Assembly (NCBI GenBank): GCA_003252195.1
Contig: QKFK01000091.1
Coordinates: forward strand, 1-30,514
DNA from: Rhodospirillales bacterium
Lineage (GTDB): Bacteria; Pseudomonadota; Alphaproteobacteria; QKFK01; SZUA-500
Direction of reading: 5' to 3'
Length of the DNA: 30,514 bases
The position numbers and the translations under genes are program-made. Shown piece by piece: positions 6,887-14,879 of the stretch. The notes under the pieces are model-generated. The model was given only the letters and a program-made list of their open reading frames with translations. It was not told the DNA's origin and did no database searches. The number at the start of each line of letters is the position of its first letter. Position 1 is the first letter of the stretch.

Positions 6887-7507
6887 ATGTTAGATATAAT
6901 CATTCCGGTTTTTACAACCTTGTTTGTAACTATCGACCCCCTTGGAATTATTCCTGTTTTTATTTCCTTAACTAATGGATCATCTGAGCGCTATAAACAC
7001 CAGATGGCTATAAAATCATGCATCATTGGTTTTTGTGTTTTAACTGCGTTTGCCATAGCAGGAAAAAAGTTATTTTCTCTTTTAGGAATTGATATACCTG
7101 CTTTTAGAATCGGTGGGGGTATTATGTTATTCATAATAGCTCTTGAAATGGTTTTTGAAAAAAGAACCGACCGCAGAGAAGATAGCGCCAATAAAATTAA
7201 TGAAGCTACTCATGATGATATTTCTGTTTTCCCACTTGCTATACCTTTAATTGCAGGGCCAGGGTCTATAACTTCACTGTTTTTATTTACATCTCATTAT
7301 GGTGACAACGTAGTTTCGCAAGGGATTGTAATTGCTGTAATGCTTGGCGTAGTTTTTATAACCTATTTAGCTTTTTATTTTTCAACTATAATTGATAAAG
7401 CTCTAGGTAAAACCATAACAAATATTTTAAGCAGAATTTTTGGTATTATTTTGGTCGCAATGTCGGTACAATTTATTATCGATGGCATAAAAGAAGCCAT
7501 CTTATAA
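6887..7507 (+). CDS. MarC family integral membrane protein
   Basis: A 206-aa protein with six hydrophobic segments and the MarC/YhgN signatures: FVTIDPLGIIPVFISLT near the N-terminus, IPAFRIGGGIMLFIIALEM in the middle, and FPLAIPLIAGPGSITSL after a charged loop. MarC proteins sit in the inner membrane and their transported substrate is not established; the early link to multiple antibiotic resistance was not confirmed. The gene diverges from the TetR regulator, which could control it. The start at 6887 matches the family N-terminus. Confidence 0.9.
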   Translation: MLDIIIPVFTTLFVTIDPLGIIPVFISLTNGSSERYKHQMAIKSCIIGFCVLTAFAIAGKKLFSLLGIDIPAFRIGGGIMLFIIALEMVFEKRTDRREDSANKINEATHDDISVFPLAIPLIAGPGSITSLFLFTSHYGDNVVSQGIVIAVMLGVVFITYLAFYFSTIIDKALGKTITNILSRIFGIILVAMSVQFIIDGIKEAIL

Positions 7508-7531
7508 GATAAAATTTTATGGAGTTGAGAA

Positions 7532-8329
7532 ATGAAGTTTCTAATTATTGCATTCTTATTATTTGCTAACATCGCCTCAGCAGAAGAAGATATGTCTGCA
7601 TTATTGCTTGGTGAAGAAGTTGTCGGCAAGAAAGAAGAAAAAGCACCCGAAGCTCCTCAAGCTCAAACGCCTAGCAAGCCTAGCGCAGAAGCTGTTAAGG
7701 CAGACAACATCTTAAAAAACATGGCAAATCTAATGCGAGAAGAAAAGCTTCAGGCTAAAATGACAGAACTATCTGACACCGCTCCATTAGGGCTAAAATG
7801 GGGAACTTCCAAAAAAGAAGTTGAAGACCAAAAAGTTATACTCACTGCCTATAATGATAATAAATACCCTGAAACATATACTGGAAGTAACTTTCCAAAA
7901 GAATTACCTAGCGCAGAAAATGTTGTTTTAAGCTTTGGCGAAGATAATCGCCTATGGCGCATAGTTATCATCAGCAAAATTCAAACTGATGACAAAGACG
8001 GCATAGAAATAATGAAAACCTATGACGATTTAAAACGCCTTTTAACTAAAAAATATGGAGAAGGCATAGAAACAAAAAAAGGCTTTGACGCGCCTCCAGC
8101 ACCGGCACCAGAAACACGTCGCAGGAACGAGCCTGCCCCAATGCCATTAAGCTTTACAGAAAGCATGATGAAAAGACAGAAAATGGTTTACAACCAGTTT
8201 AAAAAAGACGGTGTAGAAATAATGCTCACATTGGGGGCAAAAAGCGCAAGCGAAACCTATTACACTTTAAGCTACAAGTTCTTGCCTATCATCGAAGATA
8301 GAGAAAAAAAACAACTTGATGCTTTGTAA
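7532..8329 (+). CDS. Periplasmic protein of unknown function
   Basis: A 265-aa protein with a clear Sec signal peptide (MKFLIIAFLLFANIASA, cleavage before EEDM). It is followed by a Lys/Glu/Pro/Ala-rich linker (to about residue 60) and a mixed alpha/beta domain beginning APLGLKWGTSKKEVEDQ, a pattern seen in periplasmic proteins of unknown function. A Pro/Arg-rich insert (about 190-206) interrupts the domain. The start ATG 7532 is preceded by TGGAG. It lies 24 bases after marC and may be co-transcribed. No enzyme motif is visible. Confidence 0.75.
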   Translation: MKFLIIAFLLFANIASAEEDMSALLLGEEVVGKKEEKAPEAPQAQTPSKPSAEAVKADNILKNMANLMREEKLQAKMTELSDTAPLGLKWGTSKKEVEDQKVILTAYNDNKYPETYTGSNFPKELPSAENVVLSFGEDNRLWRIVIISKIQTDDKDGIEIMKTYDDLKRLLTKKYGEGIETKKGFDAPPAPAPETRRRNEPAPMPLSFTESMMKRQKMVYNQFKKDGVEIMLTLGAKSASETYYTLSYKFLPIIEDREKKQLDAL

Positions 8330-8389
8330 AAAAGGCTTCTAATTAACTACTCTCAACCTGCTTTTTATATATCAAGTAGCTCCGCAGTC

Positions 8390-8590
8390 TTTGATTATAC
8401 GGCGGAAATGGCAGGAGCTAAATTGCCAAACGGCGGAATGTACAATAAAGCACATGAGCAAGTGTGGTCGACACACCCCAACATATGGTGTAAGTTTTGA
8501 TTATACAGAAATTATACAAGGAGTTTAAGAAGCGCAAAAGTTCTAGTGTACAGATAGCACATGAACTTTGAGCATCGAAAAACAATGATG
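8390..8590 (+). repeat. Degenerate dispersed repeat, two partial copies
   Basis: The gene-free stretch 8330-8612 holds two related segments, 8436-8461 and 8544-8590, both containing AGCACATGA. The second shares AGTGT..TAGCACATGA...ACTTT with 19273-19300. TTTGATTATAC also occurs twice (8390-8400 and 8497-8507). The + strand is open from 8330 to 8500, including a 30-codon frame from ATG 8408, but without a ribosome binding site. Part of that frame, YTAEMAGAKLPNGGMY, resembles YTETVTEAGKYPNEPY at 19336-19383. This looks like a decayed repeat family rather than a gene. Confidence 0.4.
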
Positions 8591-8612
8591 TAGAAGCCTG
8601 TAAAATCAAAAC

Positions 8613-9206
8613 TTAAAGAGTATAGCGGGCTTTAAGAGCCGTCTGAATAGTCCCATCATCTAAATAATCTAGTTCACCACCTACGGGAACACCATGGGCT
8701 AGCGAGGATACTTTTGCTCCTGTTTCACGCATAATCTCTGCTATATAGTGTGATGTTGTTTGCCCATCTACAGTTGCGGGGAGGGCGAGGACTATTTCTT
8801 CTATATTGTTTGATTGCACTCTTTGTAATAATTTATCTAAGCCTAAGTCTTCTGGGCCGATTCCATCTAAAGCAGATAGCACACCACCGAGCACATGATA
8901 TTTGCCTTTAAATGCAGAAGTTCTTTCCATTGCCCAAAGATCTGCCACGTCTTGCACAATACAAATAGTTTTTTCATCACGCCTATTATCTGAGCAGATA
9001 GAACAAGGATCTAGAGTGTCATAATTTCCACAAACAGGGCATATTTTTACCTTTTCTTGCACTTCTTTTAGTGCAGAAACTAATGTTTCTATTTGTGAGT
9101 TGCGATTCTTTACCAAAAACAATGCTATGCGTCTGGCTGAGCGAGAGCCTAACCCTGGGAGACGCGAGATTGTCCTGATAAGATTTTCTATTTCTTGACC
9201 TATCAA
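8613..9206 (-). CDS. recR: Recombination protein RecR
   Basis: A 197-aa protein, the family length. It has the N-terminal helix-hairpin-helix (LPGLGSRSARRIALFL), a C4 zinc finger (CPVCGNYDTLDPCSIC, about 57-72) and a Toprim domain (TICIVQDVADLWAMERT, then YHVLGGVLSALDGIGPEDL). RecR works with RecF/RecO to load RecA at single-strand gaps. It is last in a dnaX-ybaB-recR operon, 12 bases after ybaB, a widely conserved order. Confidence 0.96.
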   Translation of the reverse strand: MIGQEIENLIRTISRLPGLGSRSARRIALFLVKNRNSQIETLVSALKEVQEKVKICPVCGNYDTLDPCSICSDNRRDEKTICIVQDVADLWAMERTSAFKGKYHVLGGVLSALDGIGPEDLGLDKLLQRVQSNNIEEIVLALPATVDGQTTSHYIAEIMRETGAKVSSLAHGVPVGGELDYLDDGTIQTALKARYTL

Positions 9207-9218
9207 TTTTCTATCCTT

Positions 9219-9530
9219 TTAGAAAGGTAATTTCATTCCTGGAGGCAATCCACCAGTCATTTTTGATAGATTTCCTTGCATAGCTTCATCGGCTTTTTTC
9301 TTTGCATCATTAAAAGCGGCTCTGATTAAATCTTCCATCATTTCAGTATCGCCAGCTAATGATTTATCAATATTAATGCTTTGCATATCAAATTTACCGT
9401 TGATAGTAATTTTCACCATGCCACCAGCTGCTGCGCCTTCAAATTCTTTTTTTTCTAGCTCAGCTTGCATTTCTTCCATCTTTTTTTGCAAACCTTGGGC
9501 TTGTTTCATAAGGTTGTTAATATCAAACAT
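9219..9530 (-). CDS. ybaB: YbaB/EbfC family nucleoid-associated protein
   Basis: A 103-aa protein with the family N-terminal amphipathic helix (NLMKQAQGLQKKMEEMQAEL), a beta-sheet core (GGMVKITINGKFDMQSINID) and the C-terminal helix (DLIRAAFNDAKKKADE). The Gly/Pro tail SKMTGGLPPGMKLPF is typical. YbaB forms a dimer that binds DNA. It overlaps dnaX by 8 bases and precedes recR, so translation is likely coupled. Confidence 0.93.
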   Translation of the reverse strand: MFDINNLMKQAQGLQKKMEEMQAELEKKEFEGAAAGGMVKITINGKFDMQSINIDKSLAGDTEMMEDLIRAAFNDAKKKADEAMQGNLSKMTGGLPPGMKLPF

Positions 9531-11277
9531 CTTGCTCTCCTGTTTCGTTTATTACTATTGGTTCTTCATCTTCAGCTATTACCTCTATCGTCTTTCTAGT
9601 TAGCTTATCAATGTAAGAACCCTTAAATGTATCAAGCACACCTTTTACTAAATGGTGAGTTGATAAATCTTGTTTATTTTTATCTTCAATCGCCTTGGCT
9701 TTTTCTTGCAGAGTTTGCATACCATCTGCATGATGAACAACATCTACAATCCATTTTTCTCCTGTTTCTTCTTCTAAGAAATGCCCTAATTTTGTAACAA
9801 AATCACGAGGAGCTCTGTTTCCTAAAGCAACCGTTAATTTGCATTCTTCAATGCTTATGGGATATATGTCATTCATAAAGCTAAAAGCAAGACCCGCTTG
9901 TTTTTTATCCATCAAAGATTTGGTTAAATCTTCAAATGAAGCGAATTTTACGCCAGCTTTTTTTTCTTCTGGAGCAGGCGTTTTTGCGACAGGGATTTCT
10001 ACTGGCTTAACATTATCATATTTTATAGGAGCTGGCTTTTCGGGCTCTTTTTGAGCTACAGCAGGAGCTTTATCAGGTATAACCTGGCTTGTTTCTAGCC
10101 CACTAGAGTTTTTTTTTACGTCTTCGATAATCTCAGCAGGAGTTGGGAGTGATGAAGCATAGGCTAATCTAATCAGTACCATTTCAACCGCAGCCAAAGA
10201 AGCTGATGAGCTTTTTGCCTCGTTAATGCCTTTTAACAGCATCTGCCATGTTCTGGTTAAAACTGCCATAGAGAGCTTTTCTGCTAATTCTTTACCTTTA
10301 GTTCTTTCTGCCTCTGGCAAAGACACATCATTGGCAGCCTCTGGCAAAATTTTAACCTTAGTTAACCAGTGAGATAACTCTAATAAATCTTGTAAAATTA
10401 CAATTGGATCAGCGCCACAATTATATTGGTTTTGCAAAAACTCTAATACGCCAGAAATATTGCCCTGCATTAAAGATTCAAACAAATCAAAAACAATCGC
10501 CCTATCAGCAAGCCCAACCATAGAGCGAACTTCATTAGCAGTGACAGATCCTGTGCTACGGGCAATCGCTTGGTCTAACAATGAGAGACCATCACGAACC
10601 GAACCATCGGCACAACGAGCAACTAAAGTTAATGCTTCTTGCTCTATTGTAACATTTTCTTTATCGCAGATTTTTTTAAAATGAGATTCAAGCTCGGCAA
10701 CCTCAACCCTGCGCAAATCAAAGCGCTGACAACGAGATAAAACCGTAACAGGAACTTTGCGAATCTCGGTAGTAGCAAATATAAATTTCACATGCTCGGG
10801 CGGTTCTTCTAATGTTTTTAAAAGCGCATTAAAAGCACTTTTTGAAAGCATATGAACTTCGTCGATGATGTATATTTTATATCTGGCAGAAGTTGGGCGA
10901 TAACGAACACCATCTAAAATTTCTCTAATGTCATTAACACCAGTACGGCTAGCAGCATCCATCTCAAAAACATCTACATGTCTGTCTTCAGAGATTGCCT
11001 TACAATTTTCGCACTCACCACATGGGTGACTTGTAGGTCCGCCTTTTCCATCTGTGCCAATACAATTCAAACCTTTAGCAATGATACGAGCTGTCGTAGT
11101 TTTACCAACGCCTCTAATTCCAGTAAGAATATAAGCATGAGCGATACGATTTTTTTCAATCGCATTAGTAAGAGTAGTAACTAGCGCTTCTTGCCCGATT
11201 AAATCATCAAAGTTACCGGGACGATATTTACGTGCCAGAACAGTATATTTTTTACTGTCTTCGTTAATCTCCGGCAT
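9523..11277 (-). CDS. dnaX: DNA polymerase III subunit gamma/tau
   Basis: A 584-aa clamp-loader ATPase. Walker A is GVGKTTTA, the zinc module follows (CIGTDGKGGPTSHPCGECENC, in two parts about 72-92), Walker B/sensor is IIDEVHMLS, and the SRC arginine finger is VLSRCQRFDLR. Domain III runs to about residue 385. A Pro/Ala/Lys linker and a tau-specific C-terminal domain follow. A run of nine A (10109-10117, residues 387-390) sits at the junction; a one-base slip in either direction gives a stop within five codons, yielding a gamma-like product of 391 or 393 aa. It is first gene of dnaX-ybaB-recR, downstream of the 4.5S RNA gene. Confidence 0.96.
   Translation of the reverse strand: MPEINEDSKKYTVLARKYRPGNFDDLIGQEALVTTLTNAIEKNRIAHAYILTGIRGVGKTTTARIIAKGLNCIGTDGKGGPTSHPCGECENCKAISEDRHVDVFEMDAASRTGVNDIREILDGVRYRPTSARYKIYIIDEVHMLSKSAFNALLKTLEEPPEHVKFIFATTEIRKVPVTVLSRCQRFDLRRVEVAELESHFKKICDKENVTIEQEALTLVARCADGSVRDGLSLLDQAIARSTGSVTANEVRSMVGLADRAIVFDLFESLMQGNISGVLEFLQNQYNCGADPIVILQDLLELSHWLTKVKILPEAANDVSLPEAERTKGKELAEKLSMAVLTRTWQMLLKGINEAKSSSASLAAVEMVLIRLAYASSLPTPAEIIEDVKKNSSGLETSQVIPDKAPAVAQKEPEKPAPIKYDNVKPVEIPVAKTPAPEEKKAGVKFASFEDLTKSLMDKKQAGLAFSFMNDIYPISIEECKLTVALGNRAPRDFVTKLGHFLEEETGEKWIVDVVHHADGMQTLQEKAKAIEDKNKQDLSTHHLVKGVLDTFKGSYIDKLTRKTIEVIAEDEEPIVINETGEQDV
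10109..10117 (-). promoter_or_regulatory. A9 slippery run in dnaX
   Basis: Nine consecutive A on the coding strand, in frame GTA AAA AAA AAC. Adding one A gives K-K-K-L-stop (TAG), removing one gives K-K-T-L-V-G-stop. Transcriptional slippage at an A9 run produces the short clamp-loader subunit in Thermus; the same is inferred here. Confidence 0.55.
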
Positions 11278-11311
11278 TGTTCCTCGTTTACTAGGCTTAA
11301 ATTAAAAAAGA

Positions 11312-11410
11312 AGTGGGAGGCTGGACATTGACCCAAACCAATTTCGTTACGGCTGCTTTCTTCCGAACCTGACCGGATTGGCGAAGAGCTTGTCCAAAGC
11401 CACCCTCCCT
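11312..11410 (-). ncRNA. ffs: Signal recognition particle 4.5S RNA
   Basis: The minus strand contains the conserved domain IV core GGTCAGGTTCGGAAGAAAGC (roughly 11352-11376) that binds Ffh, very close to the E. coli sequence. The ends pair: GGGAGGGTGGCTTTGGACA at the 5' end with TGTCCAGCCTCCCAC at the 3' end. The length of about 98 nt is that of the small bacterial SRP RNA. A T-run (minus strand, about 11304-11309) follows as the terminator. It lies just upstream of dnaX, a position seen in many bacteria. Ends are estimated to within a few bases. Confidence 0.93.
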
Positions 11411-11461
11411 AAGCAACAATATTAGGCAAAAGCCCCTTAATTGCAAGAAATAATCTACTAA

Positions 11462-12322
11462 CTAACAGGAAACTTTATTTTCTCTTATCTCAAATCGGTA
11501 TGGATGAGCAGGATAAGTGCCTAATATATTTATTTCTTGTGAGAAAAACCCTAGTTCTTCCATCGCCAATTTAACATTTGCATCATCTGGAGAACCTTCA
11601 AAATCTATATAGAATTGAGCCGCAATGAAATCACCATCAACCAAATAACTTTCTAGCTTGGTGATATTAACTCCATTGGTAGCAAAACCACCCAAAGCTT
11701 TATAAAGAGCCGCAGGAATATTTTTCACCTTAAATATAACCGATGTAACCAACTGATCACTACTGTGGGCATAATTACGTGGCTCTTTTGATAAAATCAA
11801 AAATCTGGTTGTATTGTTTGAGGCATCTTCAATATTCTTTTCCACCACATCTAAATTATAAATTTTTCCAGCGAGAGAAGAACCAATTGCGGCATGAGAT
11901 TTATCGGCAAGCTCAGATATTTTTAATGCTGCCACCGCAGTATTAGCCTCTACCATACGTTTAATTGAATTTTTATCTAAAAAGCCCCTGCTTTGCGTTA
12001 AAGCCTGAACATGAGAATGCACATATTTTATATCTGATAATTGTGCCCCTTTTACTCCTAACAAACAATGCTCAACCCGCAAGTAATATTCACCAACTAT
12101 TTTAAGACCAGAATCTGGTAACAAATAATGGATATCGGCAACACGACCTGCAATTGAGTTTTCTACAGGTACAACTACTAGCTCGCACTCACCAGACGCA
12201 ACCGCATCTAACGCCTGCTTAAAAGTATCTTTAGGCACAACTTCTTTATCTTCAAACAAGCTTAAACATGCTAAATGAGCATACGCTCCTTCACAGCCTT
12301 GATACGCAACTTTATCCGCCAA
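11462..12322 (-). CDS. pheA: Prephenate dehydratase
   Basis: A monofunctional prephenate dehydratase (286 aa from the chosen start). It begins KVAYQGCEGAYAHLA, has the catalytic-region motif NNTTRFLIL, and a C-terminal ACT domain (AALYKALGGFATNGVNITKLESYLVDGDF) for phenylalanine feedback. ESYL replaces the ESRP motif of enterobacterial enzymes, as usual in alphaproteobacteria. It converts prephenate to phenylpyruvate in phenylalanine synthesis. The start is taken as TTG 12322, with AGGA seven bases upstream; an in-frame TTG at 12349 would add nine residues but falls inside an inverted repeat and has no ribosome binding site. Confidence 0.92.
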   Translation of the reverse strand: MADKVAYQGCEGAYAHLACLSLFEDKEVVPKDTFKQALDAVASGECELVVVPVENSIAGRVADIHYLLPDSGLKIVGEYYLRVEHCLLGVKGAQLSDIKYVHSHVQALTQSRGFLDKNSIKRMVEANTAVAALKISELADKSHAAIGSSLAGKIYNLDVVEKNIEDASNNTTRFLILSKEPRNYAHSSDQLVTSVIFKVKNIPAALYKALGGFATNGVNITKLESYLVDGDFIAAQFYIDFEGSPDDANVKLAMEELGFFSQEINILGTYPAHPYRFEIRENKVSC

Positions 12323-12342
12323 AATACATTCCTCGCTTTTTA

Positions 12343-12365
12343 TCGACAATTTTCTTTTTTGTCGA
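12343..12365. repeat. Inverted repeat between pheA and HNH gene 1
   Basis: TCGACAA (12343-12349) and TTGTCGA (12359-12365) form a perfect 7-bp dyad with a 9-nt loop. It sits just upstream of the chosen pheA start and of the divergent HNH promoter, so it could be an operator or a 5' mRNA hairpin. Confidence 0.5.
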
Positions 12366-12382
12366 AATTTTTTCTAATTTTC

Positions 12383-12411
12383 TTGCAAATAGGTTTTTGC
12401 CTACTTATAAT
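12383..12411 (+). promoter_or_regulatory. Promoter of HNH gene 1
   Basis: TTGCAA (12383-12388), a 17-bp spacer and TATAAT (12406-12411), a near-ideal sigma-70 promoter, 40 bases upstream of the start codon. The block ATTTTTTCTAA-TTTTCTTG just before and into the -35 recurs upstream of the second HNH gene (13425-13444). Confidence 0.65.
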
Positions 12412-12450
12412 TTAGTTAAACAATGTTAAGAGATTACAAAAGAGGACGTT

Positions 12451-13332
12451 ATGTCTCAAGAACAAAAAGAAGAACCTCAAAAAAAATCCCGCTTAGGGAA
12501 AATTGTATATAGTAAGCTACAACATTACAAGGTATCTAAATACTACCGCCAAGGTGTTAAACAAGATATCCAAGCTTACAAAGAAACCTTGCGTTCTAAG
12601 GCAGAGCGAGTCTTACCTGAAAATACGCCTAATCGAATTTGGGGAATCAAATGTTCTGTTATAAAATACAACATTCCCCCTCTAGAGATTCGCAAACAAC
12701 GCAGAATAGATTTTGAAAACACACGCGTACAATTCCTATATTTCTTAGCAACAAAAAAAGCTGATGACTTATTAAAAGCAGGCATCACCAAAGCTCAAAT
12801 AAACGGCATGAAAAGAGGCTATACACCTAAAGGGTACAACACTCATCATATCGTTCCTATTCATGGTGGCGGAAGCAACAGATTCAGCAACTTATGCCTT
12901 ATTAAAAACAACCCATTCCATGAAGATATTCATCAAAAAATCATTAATCCTCAGCTTCGCGGTTTAGAAGAAGGTGTTGATTATGAAATAAAAGTTCCTC
13001 AGCTTCCATCTGCTGGTGTGTATGCTCCTCCTGCTAAAATGCTTGAACAAGCCAAAGAGATTGCAGCCAAACGTGTTGCATACAGAGCCGAAAAAGCTCG
13101 TCAAAAGAAGCTTAAAGAAGAGGCTGCTAAAGGGCAAAAACTTATAGAGTTTCCTGAAGATAAAAAAGAAGTTAAATCTGACGACAAGAAGAAACCTGTA
13201 GCCACTAAAAAACCATATAAAAGATATCCTTACTATAAAAAATCGTCGAGTCGCCTACCTTCAAAGAACAATGAAGGTCAATTAAAGTTAGACATGCTAC
13301 GTTCTCACAATTTTTCAAAGAGATATGCCTAA
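12451..13332 (+). CDS. HNH nuclease-fold protein 1
   Basis: A 293-aa basic protein with no signal peptide or membrane segment; start ATG 12451 behind GAGG. The central region is an HNH finger: NTHHIVPIHGGGSNRFSNL (130-148), with His132/133, Asn147, His157 and His161 as likely catalytic and metal residues. The stretch after it (GLEEGVDYEIKVPQLPSAGVYAPP) is the tail seen in nuclease domains of bacterial polymorphic toxins, where a GESR-like turn and a V-Y-x-P-P motif follow the finger. The N-terminus is Lys/Arg-rich and the C-terminus is low-complexity Lys/Tyr/Ser. It is paralogous to the next gene over about residues 75-195. DNA cleavage is inferred; the role and target are unknown. Confidence 0.8.
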   Translation: MSQEQKEEPQKKSRLGKIVYSKLQHYKVSKYYRQGVKQDIQAYKETLRSKAERVLPENTPNRIWGIKCSVIKYNIPPLEIRKQRRIDFENTRVQFLYFLATKKADDLLKAGITKAQINGMKRGYTPKGYNTHHIVPIHGGGSNRFSNLCLIKNNPFHEDIHQKIINPQLRGLEEGVDYEIKVPQLPSAGVYAPPAKMLEQAKEIAAKRVAYRAEKARQKKLKEEAAKGQKLIEFPEDKKEVKSDDKKKPVATKKPYKRYPYYKKSSSRLPSKNNEGQLKLDMLRSHNFSKRYA

Positions 13333-13441
13333 TTTCTTCAAAGGGCAGAGATTCCCTTGATAACAATTGCTATCACGAACAAAATCCATGAAAAAAGAAT
13401 GAAATTTAATGGACAAAAAGTATAATTTTTTCTAAATTTTC

Positions 13442-13470
13442 TTGAAACAGCCTTCCATTGGGTGTTATTC
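13442..13470 (+). promoter_or_regulatory. Probable promoter of HNH gene 2
   Basis: TTGAAA (13442-13447) with a 17-bp spacer to a weak -10 TTATTC (13465-13470). The sequence ATTTTTTCTAAATTTTCTTG leading into the -35 is almost the same as upstream of HNH gene 1, which suggests the duplication included the promoter. Confidence 0.45.
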
Positions 13471-13508
13471 TTATACCAAGCAAATATTTACGCAACGGAG
13501 TTATAATA

Positions 13509-14234
13509 ATGACAAACAAAAAAAGAAGTAGCGTTTTATCCCACAGTTTAGATAAATTCATCCACCAAAAACCAGCTCAAGAAGAACGCAGATTAAGAAA
13601 GCTAGAAAGAAAACGCAGAAAGCACGTTAAACAACATGCTAAACAAGCTGCTTTTAACGGTAGCTTCCCATTTAAAACCATTCACGGCATGGAACTAAAA
13701 GAAGTTGAATACAAAGTCCCATCAATGAAAGAACGCAAACAACGTCGTAAAGACTTTAGCGATAAAAGAGAAGAGTTCTTGAAATATGTTGGTGAGCATT
13801 ATGTTGAGCAGCTAAAAACAATCGGCATGAGCGACGCAGAAATTAGAATGGTTAAATCTGGCAAAACCCCTAACGGATATAACACTCACCACAAATTGCC
13901 AATTCATGGTGGTGGTAAAAATGAGTTTTCTAACTTTGTAATTATGCCAATCCCTCCTCATGATGATTTGCACCATGTTGTTATCGACAAACAAATAATG
14001 GGCATTAATGAAGGCGAGTCCCGCAAGGTATTAATCCCATGGACTGATAGCCCTGTGTTTGTTCCTCCTCAATATCAAAAAGTGGATATGACTAAAGATT
14101 TTGAAGCTAGCGTTAAAGGTGGTTATCACTATGCCCACAAACGCATAAAAGCAGAAAAAACTCCTGTAGAGGCTGACAATGCATCATTTGAACTTTTCAA
14201 ATTGCAATTAAAGGCCACTAAGTTAAGAGCATAA
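13509..14234 (+). CDS. HNH nuclease-fold protein 2
   Basis: A 241-aa paralog of the preceding protein. The start is ATG 13509, behind CGGAG; an in-frame ATG at 13458 lies inside the promoter. The N-terminal 45 residues are very basic (RRLRKLERKRRKHVKQHAK). The shared core runs from RKQRRKDF through GKTPNGYNTHHKLPIHGGG to the HNH finger, with His127/128, Asn142, His151 and His155/156. NEGESRKVLIPWTDSPVFVPP is the post-finger tail typical of toxin-type HNH domains. There is no secretion signal. A terminator follows, then a SUKH immunity-type gene. It may be an effector, a genome-defence nuclease or a decayed toxin; this cannot be resolved from sequence alone. Confidence 0.8.
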   Translation: MTNKKRSSVLSHSLDKFIHQKPAQEERRLRKLERKRRKHVKQHAKQAAFNGSFPFKTIHGMELKEVEYKVPSMKERKQRRKDFSDKREEFLKYVGEHYVEQLKTIGMSDAEIRMVKSGKTPNGYNTHHKLPIHGGGKNEFSNFVIMPIPPHDDLHHVVIDKQIMGINEGESRKVLIPWTDSPVFVPPQYQKVDMTKDFEASVKGGYHYAHKRIKAEKTPVEADNASFELFKLQLKATKLRA

Positions 14235-14246
14235 AGCTTTTCTAAA

Positions 14247-14281
14247 AAATAAAGAGTTCTAATTAAAAGGACTCTTTATTT
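14247..14281 (+). terminator. Terminator after HNH gene 2
   Basis: A 13-bp stem (14247-14259 with 14269-14281, one G-U pair) with a 9-nt loop and a T-rich 3' side, separating the HNH gene from the SUKH gene. Confidence 0.75.
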
Positions 14282-14327
14282 TTATTAAAGATATGCTAGG
14301 CTTATATAAATTTTACATGGAGTTAAT

Positions 14328-14762
14328 ATGATTATAGATATTATTGAAAAGGTTAGCGAAAACGAAGAAGCTATGATTGTTCGCCCAGCTGACACCAAAG
14401 ACTTGGCCATATGTCAAAAAGAACTATCAGAATATTCTATGCCATCATTGCCAGCAGATTATATTGAGTTTTTAAAAATCTGTAATGGCTACGCTTTTAA
14501 CGGCGTATATTTTTATAGCACGGACATGGTAACTGACCCAGAAACAGATTTTACATTAGATGATATAGTCTCTATAAATGACTATAATGACTATCGCGAT
14601 CTCGGCAACAAACTAATAGTTGGTCGTAGCGATGAAGATTTATATGTATATGACGCTGATAATCAAAAATATGAAATTCTTGATTACACATCATCTGATA
14701 CCATGGAAGAATACAATTCATTTGAAGAATTGTTCAAAGAAGTTGTTGGTCCTCGTATTTAA
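14328..14762 (+). CDS. SMI1/KNR4 (SUKH) family protein
   Basis: A 144-aa acidic protein; start ATG 14328 behind TGGAG. The SUKH fold is indicated by LSEYSMPSLPADYIEFLKICNG (a helix then the conserved LPxxYxxFLxxxNG motif), GVYFYSTDMV, the glycine turn LIVGRSDEDLYVYD and a C-terminal FEELFKEVV helix. SUKH proteins are common immunity proteins that neutralise nuclease toxins, though some have other roles. Its place directly after two toxin-type HNH proteins makes an immunity role plausible. Its own ribosome binding site and flanking terminators mean it is transcribed separately. Confidence 0.82.
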   Translation: MIIDIIEKVSENEEAMIVRPADTKDLAICQKELSEYSMPSLPADYIEFLKICNGYAFNGVYFYSTDMVTDPETDFTLDDIVSINDYNDYRDLGNKLIVGRSDEDLYVYDADNQKYEILDYTSSDTMEEYNSFEELFKEVVGPRI

Positions 14763-14778
14763 TCAAATAAAAGTTCAC

Positions 14779-14810
14779 AAAAGGCAAGGCCTATAGCTTT
14801 GCCTTTTTTA
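14779..14810 (+). terminator. Terminator after SUKH gene
   Basis: AAAAGGCAA (14779-14787) pairs with TTGCCTTTT (14799-14807) around an 11-nt loop and continues into a T-run. Confidence 0.8.
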
Positions 14811-14879
14811 TTTTTAAAAATTAGTTTTCATTTTTACATATTTGCTCTATAAAAAACAAAAACTACTAGGATAAATAAA

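Noticed and set aside
8418..8609. 63-codon minus-strand frame in the 8330-8612 gap
   Set aside because: No ribosome binding site, no domain-like sequence, and it overlaps the repeat segments; more likely chance opening in a repeat relic.
9523..9603. Frameshift or gene break at the dnaX-ybaB overlap
   Set aside because: The 8-base overlap is a normal coupled arrangement; both proteins are full length.
12343..12365. Inverted repeat read as a terminator
   Set aside because: No gene ends there on either strand; both neighbours start divergently, so an operator or leader role fits better.
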